37,023 bases of DNA from the NCBI RefSeq assembly GCF_000961885.1, contig NZ_JZKH01000085.1:1-37023 (forward strand). The letters run 5' to 3'. Below the pieces are notes generated by a model. That model saw only the letters and a list, made by a program, of their open reading frames with translations. It did not search any database and had not been told where the DNA came from. Position numbers and translations under genes: made by a program. The first letter of the stretch is position 1; every line of letters begins with the position of its first letter. This document shows, in pieces, positions 27,373 to 37,023 of this stretch. The stretch comes from Streptomyces rubellomurinus. Its GTDB lineage: Bacteria; Actinomycetota; Actinomycetes; Streptomycetales; Streptomycetaceae.

Positions 27373-28161
27373 TTACGCCGAGGCCGGCGGGTAGAGCTGC
27401 GGCGGGATCCGCTCCGCCGCGGCGCGGTCCAGCAGCCACAGGGTGCGGCTGCGCCCGTACGCGCCGGAGGCGGGTGCCTGCAGCTCGCCGGGGCCGGACA
27501 GGGCCAGCGCGACGGCGCCCGCCTTGTCCTCGCCGGCGGCCAGCAGCCAGACCTCGCGGGCCGCGCGGATGGCCGGGAGGGTGAGCGAGACCCGGGTCGG
27601 CGGGGGCTTGGGGGCCCCGCGCACGCCGACCACGGTCAGCTCGGTCTCCCGCACGCCCGGGTGCTCGGGGAAGAGCGAGGCGACGTGGGTGTCCGGGCCG
27701 ACGCCGAGCAGCAGCACGTCGAAGGCCGGGACGCCGAGCCGGTCGCCCGGCCCGGCCGCCTTGGCCAGCTCCTCGGCGTAGCGGGCGGCGGCCGCCTCCA
27801 CGTCCGAGCCGTCCACCCCGTCCGAGGCGGGCATCTCGTGCACCCGCGCCGGGTCGAGCGGGACGGCGTCCAGCAGCTCGGCGCGGGCCTGGACGGCGTT
27901 GCGGTCCGGGTCGGCGGCGGGCACGAAGCGCTCGTCGCCCCACCACAGGTCCAGCCGGCCCCAGTCGACCGCGTCGCGCGCCGGGGAGGCGGCGATCGCG
28001 GCCAGCAGGGCGTTGCCGTTGCGGCCGCCGGTGAGCACCACCGAGGCGGTGCCGCGGGCGGCCTGGGCGTCCACGATCCGGGTGATCAGGCGGGCCGCGG
28101 CCGCCTGGGCCATCAGCTCCTTGTCCCGGTGGACGACCAGCTGCGGGGTGGCGGCGGTCAT
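27373..28161 (-). CDS. pgl: 6-phosphogluconolactonase
   Basis: The 262-residue DevB/Pgl-type protein hydrolyses 6-phosphogluconolactone, the Zwf product. Family motifs are VVLTGGRNGNALLAAIA, DLWWGDERFVPAADPDRN and LLLGVGPDTHVASLFPEHPG, with VWLLAAGEDKAGAVA toward the C terminus. The first motif reads GGRN where GGST/S is usual in this family, an odd substitution next to the sugar-phosphate site. The start overlaps the opcA stop by ATGA, so zwf, opcA and pgl are translated as a coupled set. Confidence 0.95.
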   Translation of the reverse strand: MTAATPQLVVHRDKELMAQAAAARLITRIVDAQAARGTASVVLTGGRNGNALLAAIAASPARDAVDWGRLDLWWGDERFVPAADPDRNAVQARAELLDAVPLDPARVHEMPASDGVDGSDVEAAAARYAEELAKAAGPGDRLGVPAFDVLLLGVGPDTHVASLFPEHPGVRETELTVVGVRGAPKPPPTRVSLTLPAIRAAREVWLLAAGEDKAGAVALALSGPGELQAPASGAYGRSRTLWLLDRAAAERIPPQLYPPASA

Positions 28162-29252
28162 GCGCTCCCCTTGGCGGCGCGCTTGCCCGCGGCCTTCTTC
28201 GCGGGCGCCTTGTCCGCGCCGTCCGCGCCGTCTGCGGCCGCCGGGGCCGGGTCGGCCGTGGCGGCCGCCGTGGCCTCGGCGACGGCCTGGGCGGTGCCCT
28301 CGGCCGTCGCGGCCTCGGTGCCGGCCGGCTCGCGCAGCCGCTCGACGGGCGTGCGCACGGCCGTCGCGTAGATGTCGTCCGGGTCGAGCCGGCGCAGCTC
28401 CTCGGCGATCAGCTCCGAGGTGTCGCGCCGCTTGAGCGCCACCTGGCGGTCCGGCGAGCCGGGCATGGAGAGCGTGCCCAGCAGGCCGTCCGGGCGGTCC
28501 AGGGTGATGTCCCCGTCCTTGGTGCGCAGGTGCACCGCGGTGATGCCCGGGCCGCCGGTGACGACCCGCTCGACCGGCACGTGCAGCCGGTTGGTGAGCC
28601 AGAGGCCGAGCAGCTCGACGCTGGGGTTGTAGGACTCGCCCTCGACCACCGCGGCGGTGATGTGGGACGGCCGCTGGTCCAGCGCGGCGGCCAGCATCGA
28701 GCGCCAGCCGGTGATCCGGGTCCAGGCCAGGTCGGTGTCGCCCGGAGTGTAGCTCTGGGCCCGCTGGGCGAGCTGGCCGACCGGGGACTCGGCGGTGACC
28801 GCGTCGGTGATCCGGCGCTGGGCGAGCGCGCCCAGCGGGTCCTGCGCGGGGTGCAGCGGAGCGTTCTCCGGCCACCACACCACGGTCGGGGCGTCCGGCA
28901 GCAGCAGCGGCAGGACCACGGACTGGGCGTGCGCGACGAGTTCGCCGTGCATGCGCAGGATGACCGTTTCGCCGGAGCCGGCGTCCGTGCCGACCAGGAT
29001 CTCCGCGTCCAGGCGGGTCTCGGCGCGGGCCCGGGGCGAGCGCCCGGCGCGCTTGATCACCGCGAGGGTGCGCATCGGGTGCTCGCGGGAGGCCTCGTTG
29101 GCGGCCTTGAGGGCGTCGTAGGCGCTGCCCTCGTCGGTCACGATCACGAGGGTGAGCACCATGCCGGCGGCGGTGGAGCCGCTGGCCCGGCGCGCCTCCA
29201 TCAGCGCGGCGTTGATCTTGCTGGAGGTCGTGTCGGTGAGGTCGATCTTCAT
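28158..29252 (-). CDS. opcA: Glucose-6-phosphate dehydrogenase assembly protein OpcA
   Basis: The 364-residue OpcA protein is typical of actinobacteria and cyanobacteria; it promotes oligomerisation and activity of Zwf. It begins MKIDLTDTTSSKINAALMEA; PTVVWWPENAP, YTPGDTDLAWTRITGWRSML and AAVVEGESYNPSVELLGLWL are recognisable family stretches. The last 50 residues are a low-complexity Ala/Lys tail probably outside the fold. It overlaps zwf by 4 nt upstream and pgl by 4 nt downstream, which fits equimolar production with its partner. Confidence 0.95.
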   Translation of the reverse strand: MKIDLTDTTSSKINAALMEARRASGSTAAGMVLTLVIVTDEGSAYDALKAANEASREHPMRTLAVIKRAGRSPRARAETRLDAEILVGTDAGSGETVILRMHGELVAHAQSVVLPLLLPDAPTVVWWPENAPLHPAQDPLGALAQRRITDAVTAESPVGQLAQRAQSYTPGDTDLAWTRITGWRSMLAAALDQRPSHITAAVVEGESYNPSVELLGLWLTNRLHVPVERVVTGGPGITAVHLRTKDGDITLDRPDGLLGTLSMPGSPDRQVALKRRDTSELIAEELRRLDPDDIYATAVRTPVERLREPAGTEAATAEGTAQAVAEATAAATADPAPAAADGADGADKAPAKKAAGKRAAKGSA

Positions 29253-30826
29253 GGCCGGCGCCAGCTCCTGCCGTCTCGTGCGAGCATCTCGTCCGCCTCG
29301 ACCGGGCCCCAGGTCCCCGCCGCGTACTGGGCGGGCTTGCCGTGGGAGTCCCAGTACTTCTCGATCGGGTCGAGGATCTGCCAGGAGAGCTCGACCTCCT
29401 GGTGGCGCGGGAACAGGTTGGCGTCGCCGAGCAGCACGTCGAGGATGAGCCGCTCGTACGCCTCCGGGCTGGACTCGGTGAAGGACTCGCCGTAGGCGAA
29501 GTCCATCGTGACGTCCCGGACCTCGAAGGAGGTGCCCGGCACCTTGGAGCCGAACCGCACCGTCACGCCCTCGTCCGGCTGGACCCGGATGACCAGGGCG
29601 TTCTGCCCCAGCTCCTCGGTCGCGTAGGAGTCGAACGGCAGGTACGGCGCGCGCTGGAAGACCACCGCGATCTCGGTGACCCGGCGGCCCAGCCGCTTGC
29701 CGGTGCGCAGGTAGAACGGGACGCCCGCCCAGCGGCGGTTGTTGATCTCCAGCTTGATGGCCGCGTAGGTGTCGGTCTTGGACTCGGGGTCGATGCCGTC
29801 CTCGTCCAGGTAGCCGGGCACCTCCTCGCCGCCCTGCCAGCCGGCCGCGTACTGGCCGCGCACGGTGTGCCTGCCCAGGTCGGCCGGGAGCTTGACGGCG
29901 CTGAGCACCTTGAGCTTCTCGGCGACCAGCGCCTTCGGGTGGAAGGACGCCGGCTCCTCGATGGCGGTGAGCGCCATCAGCTGGAGCAGGTGGTTCTGGA
30001 TCACGTCACGGGCGGAGCCGATGCCGTCGTAGTAGCCGGCCCGGCCGCCGATGCCGATGTCCTCGGCCATGGTGATCTGCACGTGGTCGACGTACGAGCG
30101 GTTCCAGATCGGCTCGAACATCTGGTTGGCGAAGCGCAGCGCCAGGATGTTCTGGACCGTCTCCTTGCCCAGGTAGTGGTCGATCCGGAAGACCTCGTCG
30201 CGCGGGAAGACCTCGTGGACGACCTTGTTGAGCTCCTGCGCGCTCTCCAGGTCGTGGCCGAAGGGCTTCTCGATGACGGCGCGGCGCCAGGAGCCCTTCG
30301 GCGGGTCGGCCAGGCCGTGCTTCTTGAGCTGCTGGACGACCGTCGGGAAGAACTTCGGCGGGACGGACAGGTAGAAGGCGAAGTTGCCGCCGGTGCCCTG
30401 CGCCTTGTCCAGCTCCTCGATGGTCTGGCGGAGCTTGTCGAAGGCGTCGTCGTCGTCGAAGGTGCCCTGGACGAAGCGCATGCCCTTGGCGAGCTGCTGC
30501 CAGACCTCCTCCCGGAACGGCGTCCGGGCGTGCTCCTTGACCGCGTCGTGGACCTCCTTGGCGAAGTCCTCGTCCTCCCACTCGCGGCGGGCGAAGCCGA
30601 CCAGGGAGAAGCCCGGCGGCAGCAGGCCGCGGTTGGCCAGATCGTAGATGGCCGGCATCAGCTTCTTGCGGGACAGGTCGCCGGTGACCCCGAAGATGAC
30701 CAGGCCGGACGGCCCCGCGATGCGCGGGAGCCGCCGGTCGGTGGGGTCACGAAGCGGGTTGACGGGGGCCGGCGGGAGATCGTCCGCGTCCGACACCGGC
30801 GTCAACTCGGGGAAATCAGTGCTCAC
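29249..30826 (-). CDS. zwf: Glucose-6-phosphate 1-dehydrogenase
   Basis: The 525-residue enzyme oxidises glucose-6-P to the lactone, giving NADPH. The nucleotide-binding loop is VIFGVTGDLSRKKLMPAIYD (about 43-62), EKPFGHDL follows, and the catalytic signature is FRIDHYLGKETVQN. GVPFYLRTGKRL binds substrate/structural NADP. GTG start at 30826 with GGAGC 8 nt upstream. It follows tal by 40 nt and overlaps opcA by 4 nt. Confidence 0.97.
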   Translation of the reverse strand: MSTDFPELTPVSDADDLPPAPVNPLRDPTDRRLPRIAGPSGLVIFGVTGDLSRKKLMPAIYDLANRGLLPPGFSLVGFARREWEDEDFAKEVHDAVKEHARTPFREEVWQQLAKGMRFVQGTFDDDDAFDKLRQTIEELDKAQGTGGNFAFYLSVPPKFFPTVVQQLKKHGLADPPKGSWRRAVIEKPFGHDLESAQELNKVVHEVFPRDEVFRIDHYLGKETVQNILALRFANQMFEPIWNRSYVDHVQITMAEDIGIGGRAGYYDGIGSARDVIQNHLLQLMALTAIEEPASFHPKALVAEKLKVLSAVKLPADLGRHTVRGQYAAGWQGGEEVPGYLDEDGIDPESKTDTYAAIKLEINNRRWAGVPFYLRTGKRLGRRVTEIAVVFQRAPYLPFDSYATEELGQNALVIRVQPDEGVTVRFGSKVPGTSFEVRDVTMDFAYGESFTESSPEAYERLILDVLLGDANLFPRHQEVELSWQILDPIEKYWDSHGKPAQYAAGTWGPVEADEMLARDGRSWRRP

Positions 30827-30866
30827 TTGATGGGCTCCGCTTTCGTGCGCTGGCTGTGAGCAGGGG

Positions 30867-32009
30867 TCACTTCTCGTCGGCGAAGGCGGCGAGCGAGGCG
30901 GTGACGGTGTCGAGCAGCTCCTGCCAGGACTGCTCGAACTTCTGCACGCCCTCGTCCTCCAGGACCTGCACCACGTCGTCGTAGTCGACGCCGGCGGCGG
31001 CGATGGCGTCCAGGACGGCCTTCGCGTCGGCGTAGTTGGGGACGATGGTGTTGCCGGTCACCACGCCGTGGTCGCCGGTGGCGTCCAGGGTGGCCTCGGG
31101 CATGGTGTTGACGGTGCCCGGAGCGACGAGCTCGGTGACGTACAGGGTGTCCGGCAGGGCCGGGTCCTTGACGCCGGTCGAGGCCCACAGCGGGCGCTGC
31201 GGCTTGGCGCCGGCGGCCTCCAGGGCGGCCCAGCGGGCGCTGCCCGCGGTCTTGCCGTCGACGCTGCCGAAGACCTCCTCGTACGCCTGGTAGGCGAGGC
31301 GGGCGTTGGCCAGCGCGGCCTTGGAGCGCAGCTCCTTGGCGTCGCCGCCGATCGCGTCCAGGCGCTTGTCGATCTCGGTGTCCACGCGGGAGACGAAGAA
31401 GGAGGCGACGGACTCGATCTGGGAGAGGTCCAGGCCCTTGGCCTTGGCGGCCTCCAGGCCGGTCAGGTAGGCGTCCATGACGGCCTTGTAGCGCTCCAGC
31501 GAGAAGATCAGCGTGACGTTGACGCTGATGCCGAGGCCGATGACCTCGCTGATCGCGGGCAGACCGGCCTTGGTGGCGGGGATCTTGATGAAGACGTTCG
31601 GGCGGTCGACCAGCCACCACAGCTGCTTGGCCTCGGCCACGGTGGGGGCGGTCTCGTGCGCCAGGCGCGGGTCGACCTCGATCGAGACGCGGCCGTCACG
31701 GCCGTTGGAGGCGTCGTAGACCGGGCGCAGCACGTCGGCGGCGTCGCGCACGTCCGAGGTGGTGATCATGCGGATCGCCTCGTCGGTGGTGACCTTGCGG
31801 ACGGCGAGGTCGCGCAGCTGGCCGTCGTAGGAGCTGTCGCCGCTGCCGGCGATGGCCTTCTGGAAGATGGTCGGGTTGGTGGTCACGCCCACCACGTGCT
31901 TGTTCTGCACCAGCTCGGCCAGGTTGCCGGTGTTCAGCCGCTTGCGGCTGAGGTCGTCCAGCCAGATCGCCACGCCTTCGTCGCTGAGGCGCTTCAGTGC
32001 GTCAGTCAT
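30867..32009 (-). CDS. tal: Transaldolase (long, actinobacterial type)
   Basis: The 380-residue class I enzyme exchanges the dihydroxyacetone unit between sedoheptulose-7-P and [16 protein letters not shown] (41-53) and the Schiff-base lysine Lys142 in [12 protein letters not shown] identify the family. [13 protein letters not shown] and [16 protein letters not shown] follow. It lies 92 nt after tkt, behind a strong hairpin, and 40 nt before zwf. Confidence 0.97.
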   Translation of the reverse strand: MTDALKRLSDEGVAIWLDDLSRKRLNTGNLAELVQNKHVVGVTTNPTIFQKAIAGSGDSSYDGQLRDLAVRKVTTDEAIRMITTSDVRDAADVLRPVYDASNGRDGRVSIEVDPRLAHETAPTVAEAKQLWWLVDRPNVFIKIPATKAGLPAISEVIGLGISVNVTLIFSLERYKAVMDAYLTGLEAAKAKGLDLSQIESVASFFVSRVDTEIDKRLDAIGGDAKELRSKAALANARLAYQAYEEVFGSVDGKTAGSARWAALEAAGAKPQRPLWASTGVKDPALPDTLYVTELVAPGTVNTMPEATLDATGDHGVVTGNTIVPNYADAKAVLDAIAAAGVDYDDVVQVLEDEGVQKFEQSWQELLDTVTASLAAFADEK

Positions 32010-32056
32010 GGTGCTTCAGTCCTTCTGCTTCTTCGTACGTCGTGGTGTGGTCAGCG

Positions 32057-32092
32057 GGGCCGCGTGCCCGCGTGCGGGCGGGCACGCGGCCC
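32057..32092 (-). terminator. Strong hairpin between tkt and tal
   Basis: Perfect 15-bp arms 32057-32071 (GGGCCGCGTGCCCGC) and 32078-32092 with a 6-nt loop stand 9 nt past the tkt stop. Full termination would separate tkt from tal-zwf-opcA-pgl; partial termination would make tkt the most abundant message. Confidence 0.8.
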
Positions 32093-32101
32093 GGGGTACT
32101 G

Positions 32102-34204
<2,103 letters not shown>

Positions 34205-34680
34205 CCTGTCTCAGGGCTCCTTCCATTGTGAAGAGTGACCCCGTGAATGGGGACCGGGTCGGCCACGACGCTGTGGTCCCGACGTTGGGTGGTGCCGGTC
34301 ACGGAGGGTAGATCCCGCTTCTCCCGGGAGCCTACCGTCCAGGCCGGGGCTCACCCTCCGTGCTGAGACAACCGGTATTGCCGTGCGATATTCCCACGTG
34401 GGCGATCTGACCGCTTTGCCCCAGGCTCTCCTGTTTCGCCGGGGCTCGCCGCCCCGGTGGTCAGGACGGGTTGCGCGGACGCGCCGGGGCTCTCCGGAGC
34501 TCCGGGAACGCCGTCACCCGGACGGTTCACCGGGGGGTGATCGTCGCGCCTCGCCGGGGACCCCGGAGCCGGTTGGGATATATGGAGCGTCTAAGGTGGC
34601 GTGGTACGCGCAGAGCGGACGATTCGGGACCCATCGTTCCTGTGGACGCCTGCGAGGATTCATCTTCAGTTGGGGTGTTA
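34205..34680. other. 476-bp divergent region between tkt and ctaB
   Basis: No gene is seen here; the frames that run through it are read-through shadows. It should hold the promoters of both genes. A perfect palindrome CCCACGTGGG (34393-34402) with a CACGTG core lies in the middle. TAAGGT (34592-34597) may be a -10 toward ctaB and TAGGCT (minus strand, 34330-34335) one toward tkt; neither has a convincing -35. Confidence 0.5.
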
Positions 34681-35625
34681 GTGACCGCCGTCGAAACCCG
34701 TCCCGCCGGGGTCACCGGGGCGACACCTGCGCATCACCGGCCGATCGGGGCCCGTGTCGGCGCCTTCGTCGCACTGACCAAGCCCCGGATCATCGAGCTG
34801 CTGCTGATGAGCACGGTGCCGGTGATGTTCCTGGCCCAGCAGGGTGTCCCGGACATGCTGCTGGTGCTCAAGGTCGTGGTCGGCGGCTACCTCTCGGCGG
34901 GCGGCGCCAACGCCCTCAACATGTACATCGACCGGGACATCGACGCGCTGATGTCCCGCACCGAGCGGCGGCCGATCGTCACCGGGATGGTCTCGCCGCG
35001 CGAGGCGCTGGTGTTCGGCATCACGCTCGGCGTCGTCTCGACCCTGCTGCTCGGCTACGGCGTCAACTGGCTCTCCGCCGGGCTCGCGCTCGGCGCCCTG
35101 CTGTTCTACGTGTTCGTCTACACGCTGGGGCTCAAGCGGCGCACCTCGCAGAACATCGTCTGGGGCGGCATCGCCGGCTGCATGCCGGTGCTGATCGGCT
35201 GGTCCTCGGTCACCAACTCGGTGTCGTGGGCGGCGGTGGCGCTGTTCCTGGTGGTCTTCTTCTGGACGCCGCCGCACACCTGGGTGCTGTCGATGAAGGT
35301 CCGCGACGACTACCTGCGGGCGGGCGTCCCGATGCTGCCGGTGATCAAGGGCAACGTCGCGGTCGGCAAGCAGGTCGTCGCCTACTCCTGGGTGATGGTC
35401 GCGACCTCGCTGGCGGTCTGGCCGCTGGGGCACATGAGCTGGCTGTACCCGGTCGTCGCGGTGCTGCTGGGCGCGGCCTGGCTGCGCGAGGCGCACGCGC
35501 TGTACGGGCGGGCCAAGGCCGGTGTGGTGGGCGCCAAGCTCAAGGAGATGCGACTGTTCCACTGGTCGATCACCTACCTGTCGCTGCTCTTCGTGGTCTG
35601 CGCGATCGACCCGTTCGTGAAGTGA
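34681..35625 (+). CDS. ctaB: Protoheme IX farnesyltransferase (heme o synthase)
   Basis: The 314-residue UbiA-family prenyltransferase of the membrane attaches a farnesyl group to heme b for the aa3-type oxidase. About nine transmembrane helices are visible. The first Asp-rich motif is [19 protein letters not shown] and the second active-site loop is [14 protein letters not shown], both intact. The GTG at 34681 gives [19 protein letters not shown] stands 3-4 nt before it. In-frame upstream starts (for example GTG at 34643) cannot be excluded. ctaB next to tkt is the usual actinobacterial order. Confidence 0.95.
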   Translation: MTAVETRPAGVTGATPAHHRPIGARVGAFVALTKPRIIELLLMSTVPVMFLAQQGVPDMLLVLKVVVGGYLSAGGANALNMYIDRDIDALMSRTERRPIVTGMVSPREALVFGITLGVVSTLLLGYGVNWLSAGLALGALLFYVFVYTLGLKRRTSQNIVWGGIAGCMPVLIGWSSVTNSVSWAAVALFLVVFFWTPPHTWVLSMKVRDDYLRAGVPMLPVIKGNVAVGKQVVAYSWVMVATSLAVWPLGHMSWLYPVVAVLLGAAWLREAHALYGRAKAGVVGAKLKEMRLFHWSITYLSLLFVVCAIDPFVK

Positions 35626-35637
35626 GGCCTGTTGTGG

Positions 35638-35673
35638 AAGGAGCCCCGGTCCGGATGCGGACCGGGGCTCCTT
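35638..35673. terminator. Bidirectional terminator between ctaB and the DUF2461 gene
   Basis: Perfect 16-bp arms AAGGAGCCCCGGTCCG (35638-35653) and complement (35658-35673) with a GATG tetraloop, between convergent genes. Confidence 0.9.
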
Positions 35674-35706
35674 CGCTTTCTCAGCGTGCTTGCTCAGCGC
35701 GCTTTC

Positions 35707-36348
35707 TCAGCGGGAGGGGAGTTCGGACGGGCCGACGTGGTCGTCCAGCCAGTCCTTCAGCGGCTGGGAGGCGCGCAGGAAGTCGGTGATCCGGGTGTAC
35801 GCGGCGCGGGTGCCCAGCCACTTCGCGGGCGCCCACTCCTGCCATGCCACCAGGCCCTTGTGGCGCAGCAGCTCGATCCGCGGGTGGTCCTTGGCGAAGC
35901 CGCGCGGCGCGGACTTGAGGGAGTCCCGGCCGAAGACCTTGGGGCCGTCCGCCTCCACCGCGGCGATCACCCGCTCCAGTTCGGCCCCGCTGACGTCCTC
36001 GGCGACGGCGGCGCGGTAGCGCTCCAGCTGGTCCGGGGCGAGCTGGTACATGCCGTTGCCGCAGGCCAGCCCGTCCGCGGAGAGCTGGATGTAGCCGCCG
36101 GCCTCCAGGTGCGCGCCGATGTGCGTCTTGTACGGGGACTTGTCGGCGCTGAACCGGACGTCGCGGTTGGGGCGGAAGATCTTCCCCGGCCCGAACTCCG
36201 GCTCCAGCTCGGCGAGCAGCTCTTCGGCCGGGGCCCGCACGGCGGCGTCGTACTGGTCCTTGTGGGCCTGCCAGAAGGTCTTCGAGTTGTCGGCTTCGAG
36301 GTGCTCGTAGAAGTCGAGCGCTTCGGCCGGCCAGCCTTTGAACGTCAC
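35707..36348 (-). CDS. DUF2461 family protein
   Basis: The 213-residue product begins MTFKGWPAEALDFYEHLEAD and contains NSKTFWQAHKDQYD, IFRPNRDVRFSADKSPYKTH and GYIQLSADGLACGNGMY, the conserved stretches of the TIGR02453/DUF2461 family. No catalytic function is known to me for the family. The frame is open for another 106 codons upstream, but homology begins at the GTG at 36348. That codon lies 6 nt after CATACT, so the message appears leaderless; the GGAGG in between is only 1 nt from the start. Confidence 0.87.
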   Translation of the reverse strand: MTFKGWPAEALDFYEHLEADNSKTFWQAHKDQYDAAVRAPAEELLAELEPEFGPGKIFRPNRDVRFSADKSPYKTHIGAHLEAGGYIQLSADGLACGNGMYQLAPDQLERYRAAVAEDVSGAELERVIAAVEADGPKVFGRDSLKSAPRGFAKDHPRIELLRHKGLVAWQEWAPAKWLGTRAAYTRITDFLRASQPLKDWLDDHVGPSELPSR

Positions 36349-36354
36349 GCCTCC

Positions 36355-36360
36355 AGTATG
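36355..36360 (-). promoter_or_regulatory. -10 box of a leaderless DUF2461 transcript
   Basis: CATACT on the minus strand, then GGAGGC, then GTG. Confidence 0.45.
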
Positions 36361-36408
36361 TGGCCCGGTGCACAGGGTGCTCCCGTCGCCAGGGCGCGTA
36401 CCGGTGGG

Positions 36409-36414
36409 TAGCAT
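36409..36414 (+). promoter_or_regulatory. -10 box of a leaderless small-protein transcript
   Basis: TAGCAT, then GCGGGC, then ATG at 36421. No ribosome-binding site intervenes. Confidence 0.45.
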
Positions 36415-36420
36415 GCGGGC

Positions 36421-36747
36421 ATGAGCGCAGAGACCGCCACCGCCGCCGCGCCGGACGCCCGCACCGAGCGCCGTGCCAAGCGCATCGCCAAGAACCTCAC
36501 CAGCTTCGCCCGGGAGCACGGGGGCGGCGACGCCGTCGTCGAGTACGTCGGCTCCGTGGCCACCCGCATCGTCGTGGTCGGCGCGGACGGCGCCTGGGGC
36601 GACCAGGTCGCCCCCAGCTACGCCGTGGGCCGCCGCGCCGCCGAACTCGCCGGGCTGACCCTGCACGACGACTTCGAGGGCGAGCTGGGCCTCAAGGTCA
36701 AGACCGGCCCGTACGAGTGGAAGCGCATGGCCGGCATCCAGATCTGA
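36421..36747 (+). CDS. Conserved 108-residue protein of unknown function
   Basis: The soluble product has a basic helical N-terminal part (TERRAKRIAKNLTSFAREHG), two beta-rich stretches (VVEYVGSVATRIVVVGADGA) and a C-terminal LKVKTGPYEWKRMAGIQI. I do not recognise a domain. Codon use matches the core genes, and the composition is typical of conserved streptomycete proteins. Diverges from the DUF2461 gene across 72 bp; apparently leaderless. Confidence 0.8.
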   Translation: MSAETATAAAPDARTERRAKRIAKNLTSFAREHGGGDAVVEYVGSVATRIVVVGADGAWGDQVAPSYAVGRRAAELAGLTLHDDFEGELGLKVKTGPYEWKRMAGIQI

Positions 36748-36756
36748 CCATTTCTG

Positions 36757-36800
36757 CGGCGAAGGCCCGGTTCCCCGTGCGGGGGACTGGGCCTTCGCCG
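36757..36800. terminator. Terminator after the 108-residue protein gene
   Basis: CGGCGAAGGCCC (36757-36768) and GGGCCTTCGCCG (36789-36800) pair over 12 bp; an inner CCCC/GGGG stem extends the helix past a bulge. Confidence 0.85.
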
Positions 36801-36810
36801 TGCTGAGCGT

Positions 36811-36843
36811 GCGCAGGAAGTCGGCGGGGTCGACTTCCTGCGC
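36811..36843 (-). terminator. Terminator after the right-end partial gene
   Basis: Perfect 13-bp arms GCGCAGGAAGTCG (36811-36823) and CGACTTCCTGCGC (36831-36843) directly abut the stop codon at 36844. Confidence 0.85.
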
Positions 36844-37023
36844 TCAGGGGGTGGTGGTGGTGCGGGTGGCGTGGTCGCGGCAGCGGGTGAGGGCGTTGCG
36901 GAGGCGGATGTCGGGGTTGGGGGCGGTGGTGAGGAGTTCGCCGGCCTGGATGAGGGTGGTCCAGTAGCGGGTGGGGTTGCCGGTGGTGGGGAGGGGCTTG
37001 GTGGCGGTGAGGGAGAGGTAGGC
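36844..37023 (-). CDS. C-terminal 59 residues of a paralogue of the first gene (cut by window edge)
   Basis: The minus frame is open from the window edge to a TGA at 36844-36846 and ends RDHATRTTTTP. Over 48 residues it is identical to the protein at 1-529 except for two changes: Asp144 is Asn and Thr162 is Ala (numbering of the left copy). Both nucleotide differences change an amino acid. Function unknown; a C-terminal Thr-rich tail is the only feature. Confidence 0.6.
   Translation of the reverse strand, partial: AYLSLTATKPLPTTGNPTRYWTTLIQAGELLTTAPNPDIRLRNALTRCRDHATRTTTTP
36879..37023. repeat. Terminal direct repeat, right copy
   Basis: Counterpart of 1-145, 143 of 145 bases identical; the match may continue beyond both window edges on the side that is not visible. 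Confidence 0.97.

Noticed and set aside
34383..34680. N-terminal extension of ctaB
   Set aside because: The upstream frame encodes Arg/Gly/Pro-rich sequence with no CtaB similarity; the GTG at 34681 gives a normal N terminus.

Overview
The window is very GC-rich, with GTG starts, short leaders and a WhiA/RapZ/YvcK cluster. MurC, MsrB, RbpA, OpcA and a mycothiol-type DinB protein are also present. Together these point to the chromosomal core of a Streptomyces- or Kitasatospora-like actinomycete (Streptomycetaceae). I see no tRNA, rRNA, CRISPR array, insertion sequence, prophage or biosynthetic gene cluster.

Layout. Positions 1-2479 are accessory and regulatory: a truncated unknown gene, an RsbW-like ATPase and a divergent XRE-TPR regulator. 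Positions 2456-6443 (minus strand) hold a HAD hydrolase, msrB, murC, a small Usp-like protein and a RibD-type reductase. Positions 6551-9772 hold a ZapE/AFG1-like ATPase and uvrB. Positions 10036-11787 hold TerD-like and TerC genes, and terC carries a yybP-ykoY (Mn2+) riboswitch. A VapBC-type toxin-antitoxin pair follows at 11878-12515. An MBL hydrolase and a DinB/maleylpyruvate-isomerase-like gene (minus strand) come next, then uvrA, a Tat-exported Rieske lipoprotein and uvrC. uvrC leads through a putative 41-residue coupled ORF into rapZ, yvcK and whiA. Lower glycolysis (gap, pgk, tpiA), secG and an rbpA-family gene occupy 23290-27265. The pentose-phosphate cluster tkt, tal, zwf, opcA, pgl lies on the minus strand, so it faces the glycolytic block. 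ctaB, a DUF2461 gene, a small conserved gene and the 3' end of another copy of the first gene close the window.

How the genes work together. All three UvrABC excision-repair genes lie within about 12 kb. The two carbon blocks converge on a shared terminator: zwf, opcA and pgl make NADPH and 6-phosphogluconate, tkt and tal recycle pentoses to glyceraldehyde-3-P, and gap/pgk/tpiA carry that onward. A DasR-like (dre) operator upstream of gap suggests a link to aminosugar sensing. RapZ, YvcK and WhiA connect central metabolism and development.

Most notable signals: (1) the Mn riboswitch of terC, in which the 3' strand of aptamer helix P1 is also a perfect anti-Shine-Dalgarno strand; (2) a 145-nt, 143/145-identical direct repeat at the two window ends, lying in the same frame of one unknown gene family; (3) a small ORF fused by ATGA and GTGA overlaps between uvrC and rapZ; (4) six genes with exactly 6 nt between a -10 box and the start codon, i.e. 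probable leaderless mRNAs, including uvrB and uvrC with an identical 11-nt start context. Most gene assignments are conventional; the regulatory architecture is the less expected part.
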